This document shows positions 44,890 through 54,973 of a stretch of 64,000 nt of DNA, one piece after another; within the stretch, counting starts at the first letter, position 1; every line of letters starts with the position of its first letter. The stretch lies in the NCBI RefSeq assembly GCF_947489565.1, contig NZ_CANLEA010000001.1, forward strand, positions 186,001-250,000, in the 5' to 3' direction. A program made the translations under genes and the position numbers. The stretch comes from an uncultured Kordia sp. (GTDB lineage Bacteria; Bacteroidota; Bacteroidia; Flavobacteriales; Flavobacteriaceae). The notes under the pieces were generated by a model. The model was not told the origin of the DNA, did no database searches, and saw nothing but the letters and a program-made list of their open reading frames with translations.

Positions 44890-46281
44890 TTATTTTATTT
44901 TGATAATGAGTGCATCTTTGATGCCTTTATTTTGCGTGATATCGCCATCGTTGCTTTGTGTACTTCCTGCAATGACAAGTTTTTTATCATTGGTTTCTAC
45001 AATTCCGAAAGCAATATCCAATTGCGATCCGCCAAAGTTTTTCTCCCACGTTAAGTTTCCTGTGTCTGTAATTTTTATCACCCAAAAATCATTCTGTCCG
45101 TAATTAGAATTTACATCAACATTATTGCTTTTTGCGCTTCCTACAATAGCAAATCCACCATCTTGTAACGGAGTAACGCCACGTGCCGATTCAAAATCGC
45201 TTCCGCCATACGTACGTTCCCAAAGCAATGCGCCATCTGTATCGCTAATTTTAAGTACCCAGAAATCTGCAGAGCCTTTCAAATTAGAAACGTTTCCGTC
45301 GGTACTTCTCGTATCACCAACTACAATATAATTTCCATCGTTGGTTTTGGCAATATCATAGCCAATTTCAATTCCAGTACCTCCATATGATTTTTGCCAA
45401 ATCAAATCGCCTGTATTGCTTATTTTTACCACCCAAAAATCATAGCTTCCTTGACTATTGCTTACATCAAAATCATCACTTTCAGACGAACCTGCAATGA
45501 TGAAATTGTTATCGTTGGTTTCTAAAGTCGAGTAGGAGCGATCGTTATTAGTTCCGCCAAAATAGCGACTCCAAACAATGTTTCCATTCGCGTCAAGCTT
45601 ATGGCACCAATATTCGCCTACACCATGTTCAGGATTTGAAAAACTACCATTATTCGCATTTGGTTTTCCAAAACTTCCTTGTCCGCCAGAAGCGGTAATA
45701 TCTAAAAATCCAGTAGTAAAATAACCGCCATCACTCGTTTGCATGATATCAAATGCTTGATCACTTCCAGAGAAACCAAAACTTTTTTCCCACTGAATAT
45801 TTCCGCTAGCATCTAGTTTTACAATCCATTGATCATAAAATCCGCTGTTTGTGCTTACATCTTCATCGGCACTACGACTGTATCCAGTAATGATAAATCC
45901 GCCATCGGCAGTCGTTTTAATGGCTTCACCACGATCGTCCGCAGTTCCGCCATAGGTTTTACTCCAAAGTAAGTTTCCATCGATATCTAAACGCGCAACC
46001 CAATAATTGTTTTGTTCCGAAGTATTGTCGGTAATATCGCCATCAATACTTTCGGTAAAGCCAACAATAGCATAACCACCATCGGCAGTTATGGTAATAT
46101 CTTGTGCGGTGTCTTCTTGTGTGCCACCAAGCGTTTTTACCCAGTCAATTTCTCCTTGAAAAACAATTGGATCTGTAGTATCATTTGTATCGCCTGCATT
46201 TCCATCATCCGAGGAACAACTTACTAAAAAGGCGAACACTATGAATAAAGAAAACGTATAATATGTTTTGTGTTGCATCAT
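44890..46281 (-). CDS. lipoprotein with seven DGGYxIxG beta repeats
   Basis: A 463-residue lipoprotein (FLVSCSSDDG). After an Asp/Thr linker it has about seven repeats of about 57 residues built on TxDGGYxIxGxTxS, D/NxxWVxKxDxxGxxxWxKxxGGS. The pattern suggests a beta-propeller on the cell surface. It is 2 bp upstream of the MbnP gene start, so both are in one operon. Confidence 0.85.
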   Translation of the reverse strand: MMQHKTYYTFSLFIVFAFLVSCSSDDGNAGDTNDTTDPIVFQGEIDWVKTLGGTQEDTAQDITITADGGYAIVGFTESIDGDITDNTSEQNNYWVARLDIDGNLLWSKTYGGTADDRGEAIKTTADGGFIITGYSRSADEDVSTNSGFYDQWIVKLDASGNIQWEKSFGFSGSDQAFDIMQTSDGGYFTTGFLDITASGGQGSFGKPNANNGSFSNPEHGVGEYWCHKLDANGNIVWSRYFGGTNNDRSYSTLETNDNNFIIAGSSESDDFDVSNSQGSYDFWVVKISNTGDLIWQKSYGGTGIEIGYDIAKTNDGNYIVVGDTRSTDGNVSNLKGSADFWVLKISDTDGALLWERTYGGSDFESARGVTPLQDGGFAIVGSAKSNNVDVNSNYGQNDFWVIKITDTGNLTWEKNFGGSQLDIAFGIVETNDKKLVIAGSTQSNDGDITQNKGIKDALIIKIK

Positions 46282-46284
46282 GAA

Positions 46285-47538
46285 TTATTCATTGTTTTTA
46301 CGGATGATAAATAATCCAGAATTGATGTCACTGATAATAATATTTTCACTTTCAAAGTACGGATATACATTCCAAGCACCTCTAAAAATGGCATCGTCAT
46401 TTGCAGGATACGTATCAAAGAATCCTTCTTCCTGAATAACACTACTACCAATACTAGAAATATCTAACACGCGAATTCCCGCAGTGTAGTTTGCTAAGAA
46501 AAAAGTATCGCCTTTTGCATAACCATTATGGTCAATGGCAGCTGTTGGACCTGTATATGTCATTTGTAAGGCTGGATTGTCTAAATCTTCCAAATCAAAT
46601 ACAATACTGCGTGAATTATAACCAAAATTAAGTTCGTCCAATTCATCACCTAAAACAAAATAGCGTTGATCTTCTGTGAACCAACCTTGATGTGTATATC
46701 CGATGTTAGCATAGCCAATTCTAGATATTTGAATTGGATTGGCTTTATCAGAGATGTCAACAATAACAACTTCGTTTGTATTGCTCCCAATTAAAATTTC
46801 TTTTCCAATATGTTCATTGTCAGGACCGTTATAGGTAATGACTTGCGCATCGTGAGAATAGGCATCATCAGGATAACCGCCAGCAGCTACAGGATTTGTT
46901 GGGTTTTGAATGTTTACAAAATGTGGTCCGCCGTCAAAGGAAAAAATAGTATCATCAAGTGTCATGGCGCCAACGGCGTAGGCAAATCCGCTTTCTTCAT
47001 TAATCACAATATTGTGCGCACTTCCAAAACCGTCATACCAAGCATCTGGTGTAAATGTTTCTGGTGGATTTGGAACGTTTCGCAAGCGTGTCAAATCGAA
47101 TACTTGCATTCCGTGACTTGGTGCTTCACTTACAATAAATGCATGATTATTATATACTTTAATATCTCTCCAATTGCTAGATACAGTTTGTGTTGGCAAG
47201 TTCCCTAGGTATATTGGATTTGTAGGATCGGTAATATCTACAAAAGCAGCATTTGCATCTGTTCCAATCAGCGCATATTCACGATTGGTTTGCGGATCGG
47301 TCCAGCCCCAAGAATCATTTCCTCTTAATGCACCAAAGGTATTTAGAGAAATATGTCCCATTAAGTCATAACCATTACAAGGATATGGACCTGCAAAACC
47401 ATTTTCACAAATAGAAGCATCTGGAAATGCTAATGAATTAGGAACTTCACCTGGTTGAATTGGATCTCTGTCATCATCTGCACAAGCGCAAATGGCTAGT
47501 GCTGCCACAAAGAGAAGGCATTTTTTTATCTTTTTCAT
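46285..47538 (-). CDS. choice-of-anchor B (LVIVD-repeat) lipoprotein
   Basis: A 417-residue lipoprotein (LAICACADDD). LVIVD-type repeats (NREYALIGTDANAAFVDITD, KVYNNHAFIVSEAPSHGMQV, NEVVIVDISDKANPIQISRI) match the choice-of-anchor B family, a beta-propeller with unknown ligand. It is close to the next gene upstream throughout the propeller, so the two are paralogs. A TTG at 47544 precedes the ATG at 47538. Confidence 0.88.
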   Translation of the reverse strand: MKKIKKCLLFVAALAICACADDDRDPIQPGEVPNSLAFPDASICENGFAGPYPCNGYDLMGHISLNTFGALRGNDSWGWTDPQTNREYALIGTDANAAFVDITDPTNPIYLGNLPTQTVSSNWRDIKVYNNHAFIVSEAPSHGMQVFDLTRLRNVPNPPETFTPDAWYDGFGSAHNIVINEESGFAYAVGAMTLDDTIFSFDGGPHFVNIQNPTNPVAAGGYPDDAYSHDAQVITYNGPDNEHIGKEILIGSNTNEVVIVDISDKANPIQISRIGYANIGYTHQGWFTEDQRYFVLGDELDELNFGYNSRSIVFDLEDLDNPALQMTYTGPTAAIDHNGYAKGDTFFLANYTAGIRVLDISSIGSSVIQEEGFFDTYPANDDAIFRGAWNVYPYFESENIIISDINSGLFIIRKNNE

Positions 47539-47575
47539 ATTCAATGTTTTTTTGCGTGATACAAAAACTAACTCT

Positions 47576-49003
47576 TTAATTTACAATTAATTTCTGAGAA
47601 GTAGTATCGTTTATTTTTACGACATACATACCTGAAGGAAATTTTGATACAGGTAGTTGAAATAGAATCTCGTTGATATTGGTATGTTCAGCAACTTTTT
47701 TTCCTAAGACATCGCGAACTTCTATTGTTTGGATCAGCATGTTTTCGCCAGCTCTAATCATGGTATGGTTTGAAGCAGGATTTGGATACATCATAAAATC
47801 GAAAGAAGGCGCTTCTACAGTACTTAAAGTGTTACTATCTCGAATTATGATTAAACCTCTGTCAATATCACTAATGATTAAATTTCCACTGGCAAAATAA
47901 GGATACACACTCCAAGCACCAAAAAAAGTGGTATTATTCGATTCTGGATGTGTGTCAAAAAAACCAATTTCAGTAACATTCATAGGATTGGTAATGTCTA
48001 AAATTCGCAATCCAGCAGTATAATTCGCTTGGTATAATTTGTTTCCTTTTACATAATAATTGTGATCAATTGCGCTAGAGTTTCCAGTGAATGAACTGAT
48101 AAATTGTGGATTATCTAAATTCGCAAAATCAAATACTAAACCACGCGAATTGTATCCAAAATCAATTTCATCTTCTTCGTCTCCTAAATAAAAGTAACGA
48201 TGATCTTCTGTAAGCCAACCTTGATGTGTGTATCCAACATCTGTATAATCAACTCTTGACAAGCGTACGACAGAAGATTTGTTTGAAACATCTAAAATGA
48301 CAATTTCATTTTCGTTACTAGCAATCATAATTTCTTTTCCTTGATGCTCTACATCAGGACCATTGTAAACTACAATTTGTGCGTCGTGTGTGTATCCATC
48401 GGTTGAATATCCACCAGCAGAAACAGGATTCGCAGGATCAGAAAGATCTACAAAATGTGGTCCGCCACTAAAAGTATTACAACCCACGAGATACGCAAAA
48501 CCAGTATCTTCATTAATTGCAATATTATGACAACTTCCTACATCGGTTAAAATGTTATCCGGAGTAAATGTTTGTGGAGGACTCGTCACATTGCGCAATC
48601 GTGTTAAATCAAACACTTGCATTCCATGACTTCCCACATTATCTGCTACAATATATGCGTAATTATTATATACTTTAATATCTCTCCAAAAACTTGTACC
48701 TGCATTGGTTGGAATGTTTCCTAAGTAAATTGGATTTACAGGATCGGAAACATCGACAAAGCAAGTTTTATCTTCAAAAGTAATTAGAGCATATTCTTTA
48801 TTTGTGGTGGAATCTGTCCAGCCCCAAATATCACTTCCGTCTTCATTACTGAAGGTTGATTTTGGTACATTGGATAATAAATCATATCCGTCACAAGGAA
48901 ATACACCTGCAAATCCGCCAGTACAAGGAACCATTTGGGCTATGGAAGGGGAAATACTAATAAGTGCAAGAACAAAGAGTAGGTTTCGTGCAATACGTGT
49001 CAT
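47576..49003 (-). CDS. choice-of-anchor B protein with T9SS type A sorting domain
   Basis: A 475-residue paralog of the preceding gene's propeller (NKEYALITFEDKTCFVDVSD, HGMQVFDLTRLRNVTSPPQTF, RYFYLGDEEDEIDFGYNSRG) with an ordinary signal peptide (to SIAQ) and a C-terminal sorting domain (MMYPNPASNHTMIRA ... FPSGMYVVKINDTTSQKLIVN). So the same fold is exported by two routes, lipoprotein and T9SS. First gene of the group. Confidence 0.9.
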   Translation of the reverse strand: MTRIARNLLFVLALISISPSIAQMVPCTGGFAGVFPCDGYDLLSNVPKSTFSNEDGSDIWGWTDSTTNKEYALITFEDKTCFVDVSDPVNPIYLGNIPTNAGTSFWRDIKVYNNYAYIVADNVGSHGMQVFDLTRLRNVTSPPQTFTPDNILTDVGSCHNIAINEDTGFAYLVGCNTFSGGPHFVDLSDPANPVSAGGYSTDGYTHDAQIVVYNGPDVEHQGKEIMIASNENEIVILDVSNKSSVVRLSRVDYTDVGYTHQGWLTEDHRYFYLGDEEDEIDFGYNSRGLVFDFANLDNPQFISSFTGNSSAIDHNYYVKGNKLYQANYTAGLRILDITNPMNVTEIGFFDTHPESNNTTFFGAWSVYPYFASGNLIISDIDRGLIIIRDSNTLSTVEAPSFDFMMYPNPASNHTMIRAGENMLIQTIEVRDVLGKKVAEHTNINEILFQLPVSKFPSGMYVVKINDTTSQKLIVN

Positions 49004-49092
49004 TTTTTTGGCTAATTTTGCGTTTTTATAAGATCGAGGCTAAAAACTGCGGACTAAAATAATAATTTTAACTTAATAAATACTACTACGGC

Positions 49093-50139
49093 ATGTTAAA
49101 AGACAAGGATGAACAGCGAACATCGTTAGCAAGTTTGGGAGAGTTTGGATTGATAGATCATTTGACAGCAAACTTCAAGATTACGCAAAAGTCTACAGTG
49201 AAAGGAATAGGTGATGATGCAGCTGTATTGGATTTTGAATCAAAAAAAGTGGTGGTTTCTACAGATTTACTGGTAGAAGGTGTACATTTTGATTTGAGTT
49301 ATATGCCACTCAAACACTTAGGTTATAAAGCGGTTGTGGTGAATGTCTCTGATATTTATGCCATGAATGCGAAAGCTACGCAAGTCACGATTTCCATTGC
49401 AGTTTCCAATCGTTTTCCTTTGGAAGCTTTGGAAGAATTGTATGCAGGAATTCAACTGGCAGCCAAGATGTATAATGTAGATGTTATTGGTGGCGATACG
49501 ACTTCTTCTACAAAAGGTTTGCTCATTAGTGTAACTGCTATTGGTGAGATTTCGGAAGAGAAAATTGCTTACAGAAATGGCGCTAAAGCGAATGACTTAT
49601 TAGTAGTTACCGGTGATATTGGAGGTGCTTTTTTAGGATTGAAAGTGTTACAACGTGAAAAATCGGTTTTTGAGGTAAATCCGAACAGTCAACCAGATTT
49701 AGACATGTATTCGTATATCATTGAGCGTCAATTAAAGCCTGAAGCTAGAAAAGATATTCCGCCTTTATTGGAAGATTTGGAAGTGCAACCAACCTCTATG
49801 ATTGATATCAGTGATGGTTTGTCGTCTGAAATCATGCATTTGTGCAAGCAATCAGGTGTTGGCTGTAATGTGTATGAAGATAAAATTCCATTAGATCCGC
49901 AAGTAATTTCTACCTGTGAAGAATTCAATTTAGATAGTACGATGGTTGCCTTAAGTGGCGGCGAAGATTATGAATTATTATTCACTATTAGTCAAGAAGA
50001 CTTTCCAAAAATCAAAGCAAATCCAAATCTAACAGTGATTGGACATATGACGCAAGAAAGCGAAGGTATTCATTTGATAACAAGAGCAAACACAAAGATT
50101 CCGTTGCAAGCGCAAGGTTGGAATGCTATGGATCAATAG
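49093..50139 (+). CDS. thiL: thiamine-phosphate kinase ThiL
   Basis: A 348-residue enzyme that phosphorylates thiamine phosphate to the diphosphate. Motifs: GIGDDAAVLD, STDLLVEGVHFDLSYMP, VNVSDIYAMNAKATQVTIS, GGDTTSS, GDIGGAF, MIDISDGLSSE and SGGEDYELLFT. Monocistronic here; no other thi gene or TPP riboswitch seen beside it. Confidence 0.96.
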   Translation: MLKDKDEQRTSLASLGEFGLIDHLTANFKITQKSTVKGIGDDAAVLDFESKKVVVSTDLLVEGVHFDLSYMPLKHLGYKAVVVNVSDIYAMNAKATQVTISIAVSNRFPLEALEELYAGIQLAAKMYNVDVIGGDTTSSTKGLLISVTAIGEISEEKIAYRNGAKANDLLVVTGDIGGAFLGLKVLQREKSVFEVNPNSQPDLDMYSYIIERQLKPEARKDIPPLLEDLEVQPTSMIDISDGLSSEIMHLCKQSGVGCNVYEDKIPLDPQVISTCEEFNLDSTMVALSGGEDYELLFTISQEDFPKIKANPNLTVIGHMTQESEGIHLITRANTKIPLQAQGWNAMDQ

Positions 50140-50211
50140 AAGTTTTGAATTAGAAACATATCAATACCTTAGATATTTCTAATTCAAATTCAATTTCAAT
50201 TTTGAAAATTA

Positions 50212-50451
50212 TTAAAACGCAGGATTTTTCTTTTTATGGAACGAAGTCAACGTTTCGTTGATATCTCTGAGTTGTGGTGTAAGTTGTGTAATTTTTCCTT
50301 TGTCGTCGGTAGTAGCTTCACAGTTACAAAGCATGCATTGGTATTCATTTACGTGTGCAGTAACTTTTTTGGTAACTCTGTAGCGATGACCGAATACGCT
50401 ACAGTACATTTTTCCGAGTGAAAAAGTAGTTTTTATACTCATATTTTCCAT
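50212..50451 (-). CDS. small putative zinc-binding protein
   Basis: A 79-residue protein with a CxxFGHRY ... CMLC layout (KMYCSVFGHRYRVTKK, EYQCMLCNC), resembling short DUF1660-like proteins in which Cys and His bind zinc. Function unknown. The first ATG (50451) is used; another ATG lies nine bases in. Confidence 0.65.
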   Translation of the reverse strand: MENMSIKTTFSLGKMYCSVFGHRYRVTKKVTAHVNEYQCMLCNCEATTDDKGKITQLTPQLRDINETLTSFHKKKNPAF

Positions 50452-50699
50452 TACAATAAGTAGGTTAAGTAAGTTTTCTTTTGGTTACTTCGAATATACA
50501 TATTCCAATTTAAAAGTCCGATGAAAAGCTGCATTTTTTAGATGAAATGCATGTTAAGCTTAGGTGAATGGTATGTTAAAAATGATTTTTATGAAAATCA
50601 GAAGTTAAAATCTTATGTAGCAAAAATGTATTTTCTTACGTGAGTTTATCTAGACAACATATTTTTAAATCTGTTAAGATAAATTTTAGTGGGAATTGT

Positions 50700-51482
50700 C
50701 TAATTTCTTACAAATTTTTCTAGCGAAAATAATAAGTCTTCTTTATTTTCAATATGACTCATATGGCCATCAGGAAAAATATCAACATCGACTTCTGAGT
50801 TTTTTGTTTGATCGAGTAAATCGTCAAAATCCAATACAGGATCATGTTTTCCAATAATCATCATTTTTTTATAGGGCGAAAAATGCAACAATACTTCCCG
50901 ATCTTCTCTAATTTTCATGCCTTCTAAAGCAGCGACAATTCCCTGTAAAGAAGTTGTCAAAGCCTCTTTTTTGACTTCCTTAATTTTTTGAGCAAAGATT
51001 TTTCGGTTTTTAGGCCGAAACAAATTTGCAATAGAAATACGTATAAATTGTTTGTGATTGTGTTTTACAGCTCTAATAGCACGATCGCGATTTACTTTCC
51101 GTACCTCACTATCTGCTCTTGATGTAGAATTGATTAAACATAAAGCTTTTACATAGTCAGGATACATTTCGGCGAAAGCCAATGCTACATAACCGCCCAT
51201 AGAATGACCTATCAAATGCATTTTGCGTAATTTGAGTTCTTTTACGACTGCAAAAACCGTTTCTGCCATTTCTTCCATGGTGTGAATATATCCTAAACAC
51301 GGTGTTTTTCCATGACCCAATAAATCTATTGTGATGACTTTGTGAGTTTTAGAAAAAACATCTATGTATGGCTGCCACATGGTACTGGTTTCTAAAAAAC
51401 CGTGCAAAAAGACCAACGCATTTCCTTTGCCCGAAACTGTGTAGGCAATTTCTATATTTTTATAAGTCACAAACTGTTGCAT
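50700..51482 (-). CDS. alpha/beta hydrolase
   Basis: A 260-residue alpha/beta-hydrolase: oxyanion motif LVFLHGFLETSTMW, DLLGHGKT, nucleophile elbow GHSMGGY, Asp in IIGKHDPVLDF and His in DGHMSHIE. Substrate unknown. The first 13 residues of the longer frame come from a TTG at 51521 in the promoter region; the ATG at 51482 is preferred. Confidence 0.9.
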   Translation of the reverse strand: MQQFVTYKNIEIAYTVSGKGNALVFLHGFLETSTMWQPYIDVFSKTHKVITIDLLGHGKTPCLGYIHTMEEMAETVFAVVKELKLRKMHLIGHSMGGYVALAFAEMYPDYVKALCLINSTSRADSEVRKVNRDRAIRAVKHNHKQFIRISIANLFRPKNRKIFAQKIKEVKKEALTTSLQGIVAALEGMKIREDREVLLHFSPYKKMMIIGKHDPVLDFDDLLDQTKNSEVDVDIFPDGHMSHIENKEDLLFSLEKFVRN

Positions 51483-51530
51483 GTCGCAAAAATATGTATC
51501 TTTCGCTAGCTGTAATACCAAAAATTAAAA

Positions 51531-52091
51531 ATGTTATCATCCATTTTTCAAAAATTATCACCTGCTGCTGAGAAGAAGCTACTCATCTTAGCAATAGCTA
51601 CTTTTATATTGGCAGGAAGTTGTATGGTGCATTTTGATACGTTACTTAAAAATGATGCAGCTCCTTTAGGAATTATTTCGTTCGAACTAGCCAAAACACT
51701 CGATTGTAGTACACAAATTTTAGACTCTTGGAAAACTACCACAGGAGCAATGCAATCGGCGGAATGGAGTTTATGGTTCGATTATATTTTTATCATTACA
51801 TATACAGTTTTATTGTGCTTAGTAATTCATCGTGTGCGAAGAACTGTTTGGACAAATCGAGAAAGTTTAGCGTACAGATTCGGAATTGTCATGATTAGAG
51901 TAGTTGTTTGGGCAGGAATTTTGGACATGGTAGAAAACTTTGCGTTGCTTCAATTATTTTATGGCGATTTAGAACCGCACTGGTCTACACTTGCTTTTGT
52001 AACTGCGATGATCAAATTTATCTGTATCGGTTTAGGAATTTTATATGTTCTTATTGGTTTGCTAACTGCTGGAATTAAAAAAATCACATAA
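51531..52091 (+). CDS. small integral membrane protein
   Basis: A 186-residue protein with about four transmembrane helices (LLILAIATFILAGSCMVHF, WFDYIFIITYTVLLCLVIH, VVVWAGILDMVENFALL, MIKFICIGLGILYVLIGLL). No family recognised. It ends 3 bp before brnQ, so the two are probably co-transcribed. Confidence 0.75.
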   Translation: MLSSIFQKLSPAAEKKLLILAIATFILAGSCMVHFDTLLKNDAAPLGIISFELAKTLDCSTQILDSWKTTTGAMQSAEWSLWFDYIFIITYTVLLCLVIHRVRRTVWTNRESLAYRFGIVMIRVVVWAGILDMVENFALLQLFYGDLEPHWSTLAFVTAMIKFICIGLGILYVLIGLLTAGIKKIT

Positions 52092-52094
52092 TCA

Positions 52095-53411
52095 ATGTCA
52101 AAAAATAAAGAACTTTTTGTTACTGCTTTCGCCTTATTCTCTATGTTTTTTGGTGCGGGAAATCTATTATTACCACCATTATTAGGATATCAAGCAACAG
52201 ATCAATGGTTTTGGGTAACACTCGGGTTTATGATTACGGCGGTCATTATTCCGATTTTTGGAATTCTAGCGCATGCGCGATTGCAAGGAACTATGTACGA
52301 CTTTGGAAAAAAAGTATCTCCCATATTTAGCACCGTATTTTGTATCATCATTTATATCATTTCAGTAGCCATTCCGTCACCGCGAACGGCAGCTGCTACA
52401 CATGAAATTTCTATATTTCCCAATTTTGGAACCAGCGCCTTACTCACAAGTAGTATCTATTTTGCGTTGGTATTGGTTTTTGTGTTGAATCGTTCTAAGA
52501 TTCTCAACTTTATTGGAAAATTTCTAACACCATTAATTGTGCTCATTCTATTGCTCATTATTGCAATTGGTTTGTTTATGCCGCATCAAGAAGTTGCAAC
52601 TTCTATGATAGAAGGTTCGCCCATATTTACTGGATTGTTGGAAGGTTACCAAACTTTTGATGCCATAGGAGCCATTGTGATTGGTGGAGTGATTATTATT
52701 TCATTAAACTTAAAAGGAGACAATTCATTTGAGGAAAAGAAAAAACTCATTGCAAAATCGGGTTGGATTGCGGGTATTGGATTGTTTGTTATGTATGCAG
52801 GTTTGATATTGCTCGGTTCATATTTTAGTAATGAAATAGAAATTGATATGAGTAAGGGAAGCGATTATATTCGTGCAACTTTATTGCGTGGCATAAGTAC
52901 AGAAACCTTAGGAAATATAGGAACTGCCTTTTTAAGTGTATTGGTTGCCTTAGCGTGTTTTACCACTGCTGTGGGAATCACCACAGGAACTGCCGATTAT
53001 TTTAAAGGATTGTTTAAAGGTTCGCAAAACGCGTATATAATTACTGCAAATGTAGCATGTATATTAGGTGTTGGTGTAGGACAATTGGATTTTCACGATA
53101 TCATTGTAATTGCTATTCCAATCTTAAAGTTTATTTACCCAATAGCAATTGTGTTGATCTTTTTAAATGTCATACCGCAAAAATTTGCAACACCATTAGT
53201 ATTTAGAGCAGTCGTGTTGGTAACGTTTCTCTTTGGATTGGTAGACGCCATTAACTTCTTCTATCCAACCAATGAAATCATTGTTACCATACGAGAAAAT
53301 GTTCCTCTAGGAACGGCTGATTTTGGTTGGGTATTACCTGCATTGGTTGTTTTTGTGTTGACAGTATTATTCTCTCAGCAGAAAAATGAGGAATATAAAT
53401 CTTTAAGCTGA
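52095..53411 (+). CDS. brnQ: branched-chain amino acid transporter BrnQ
   Basis: A 438-residue carrier with about 12 membrane helices. The family signature SMFFGAGNLLLPPLLGYQA lies at the N-terminus, followed by IPSPRTAAATHEISI and VALACFTTAVGITTGTADYF. It imports Leu, Ile or Val with Na+ or H+. Located 3 bp after a small membrane protein. Confidence 0.93.
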   Translation: MSKNKELFVTAFALFSMFFGAGNLLLPPLLGYQATDQWFWVTLGFMITAVIIPIFGILAHARLQGTMYDFGKKVSPIFSTVFCIIIYIISVAIPSPRTAAATHEISIFPNFGTSALLTSSIYFALVLVFVLNRSKILNFIGKFLTPLIVLILLLIIAIGLFMPHQEVATSMIEGSPIFTGLLEGYQTFDAIGAIVIGGVIIISLNLKGDNSFEEKKKLIAKSGWIAGIGLFVMYAGLILLGSYFSNEIEIDMSKGSDYIRATLLRGISTETLGNIGTAFLSVLVALACFTTAVGITTGTADYFKGLFKGSQNAYIITANVACILGVGVGQLDFHDIIVIAIPILKFIYPIAIVLIFLNVIPQKFATPLVFRAVVLVTFLFGLVDAINFFYPTNEIIVTIRENVPLGTADFGWVLPALVVFVLTVLFSQQKNEEYKSLS

Positions 53412-53476
53412 AATTTAGATTACTTCATTTTTAAAATAAAATTCTTACAAATTTTATGTAATTTACTATTGTCATA

Positions 53477-53493
53477 TCGAGCGCAGTCGAGAT
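53477..53493. repeat. TCGAGCGCAGTCGAGAT repeat
   Basis: An exact copy of the 17-mer in the gap between brnQ and the AbiH gene; no clear inverted partner. Confidence 0.65.
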
Positions 53494-53541
53494 ATACACA
53501 AAACGTAAAATTTAATAGTATATCATCATAGTTTTAAACTC

Positions 53542-54765
53542 ATGAACAAACTCATCATTGCAGGTAACGGATTTGATTTAGCCCATGGCTTGCCAACATC
53601 GTATAACAATTTTATGGATGCTTTTTGGCGGGATTTACCAGATTGGTATTTGAATGATTTAATTAAAGAGACTGTACATATAGATGAATTATTCAATGAT
53701 TTTCTTTTTGGAATTCCATTTTTGAACTACAAAGAATTTATAAAAAGCATTAATTTTTATATAAATAAAAATGATTTTGAAAAGACAAATGTTGAATATG
53801 AAATTATTTATCCAGAAGACACTACTAATAAACATAAAATAAAAATCTTTGAATTTAAAAATCAATTTTTTAAAGAGTTGAATGAAATACAATCCATTCA
53901 AAACTGGGTAGATGTTGAAAATGAATATTATAAAAAACTTAAAAGTATAGTAAAAGCACCTGTAAGAAGTCGTGATCGTATTAGAATAAGAAGGAATAAT
54001 GTATTAAAACTTCATAAAGAGTTTGAGCAGGTAAAACAATTATTAGAAAGATATTTACAAAAGAATGTAGTAGAGGCTTATGATTTTAGCTATGGAAATG
54101 ATAATTTTATTGAAATTATAGAACCTGTTAATTACGAAGAGATGCATGAAAGTTTTATAAGAGAACTTTCATCAAAAAAAGATAAACTAGATTTTTTAGA
54201 ATTAGAAGCGAAGAGAAGGGATTCTAATAATATATCAAAAAATAAAAGCCAAATTCTTAATTTTAATTATACAAATACTTTGAATAATTATGAATATAAG
54301 AGACTAGATGATAGAGGCAATTCACTAATTAAAATAAACCATATTCATGGGAAACTAGAAGAGAATATCGTATTCGGCTTTGGAGACGAAATGGATGATG
54401 ACTACAAACTAATCGAAGATATGGACGATAATGAATATTTACGCTATTTTAAGTCGTTTCAATATGTGCAAAATTCCAATTACAAAGATGTATTGCGGTA
54501 TATTGATTCAGAAAAGTTTCAAGTCATTATAATGGGACATTCTTGTGGTTTGTCTGATAGAACTTTACTGAATACTATTTTTGAACATGAGAATTGTCGT
54601 TCGATTAAAGTATTCTATTATAAAAATGGTGAGTATGATAATTATACAGAAATCATTCAAAATATTTCTAGACATTTTAACGATAAGAAACTCATGCGTA
54701 CAAAAATCGTAGAGAAAACATTATGTGAACCTATGCCACAGATTCAGTTATCTAAGAAGAAATAG
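53542..54765 (+). CDS. AbiH-family phage abortive-infection protein
   Basis: A 407-residue protein of the AbiH family: N-terminal LIIAGNGFDLAHGLPTSYNN and C-terminal IMGHSCGLSDRTLLNTIFE with NFNYTNTLN before it. Family members are phage-defence proteins that act alone as far as known; the mechanism is unclear. It is richer in A/T, Asn and Lys codons than its neighbours and is bordered by repeats on both sides, which suggests acquisition by transfer. No partner gene is adjacent. Confidence 0.88.
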   Translation: MNKLIIAGNGFDLAHGLPTSYNNFMDAFWRDLPDWYLNDLIKETVHIDELFNDFLFGIPFLNYKEFIKSINFYINKNDFEKTNVEYEIIYPEDTTNKHKIKIFEFKNQFFKELNEIQSIQNWVDVENEYYKKLKSIVKAPVRSRDRIRIRRNNVLKLHKEFEQVKQLLERYLQKNVVEAYDFSYGNDNFIEIIEPVNYEEMHESFIRELSSKKDKLDFLELEAKRRDSNNISKNKSQILNFNYTNTLNNYEYKRLDDRGNSLIKINHIHGKLEENIVFGFGDEMDDDYKLIEDMDDNEYLRYFKSFQYVQNSNYKDVLRYIDSEKFQVIIMGHSCGLSDRTLLNTIFEHENCRSIKVFYYKNGEYDNYTEIIQNISRHFNDKKLMRTKIVEKTLCEPMPQIQLSKKK

Positions 54766-54854
54766 TTTCAAAATGTCAGTTCGATTTTTATGATATCAAC
54801 AAACGATTTAGTAAAAAGTGAAGATAGTACCTTCTGACAAGTACATTAGAAAAT

Positions 54855-54931
54855 ATTCGTGAATTCGTGGTTAAAGGCTTTATAACTGAAAGTCTTTTTT
54901 ATGAACTGTTTTTTGTCACGAATTCACGAAT
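54855..54931. repeat. 15-nt perfect inverted repeat around ATTCGTGAATTCGTG
   Basis: ATTCGTGAATTCGTG (54855-54869) and its exact complement (54917-54931) with a 47-bp spacer. It is in the 479-bp gap 54766-55244, which has no gene. Confidence 0.7.
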
Positions 54932-54973
54932 AGTGTGTAGATAACAATTAATTCTATAAATATTCACACCAAT

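Noticed and set aside
50553-50677. Four GTTAA boxes in the gap before the hydrolase
   Set aside because: Spacing (22, 29, 69 bp) is not consistently phased, unlike 2557-2681; probably chance in AT-rich DNA.
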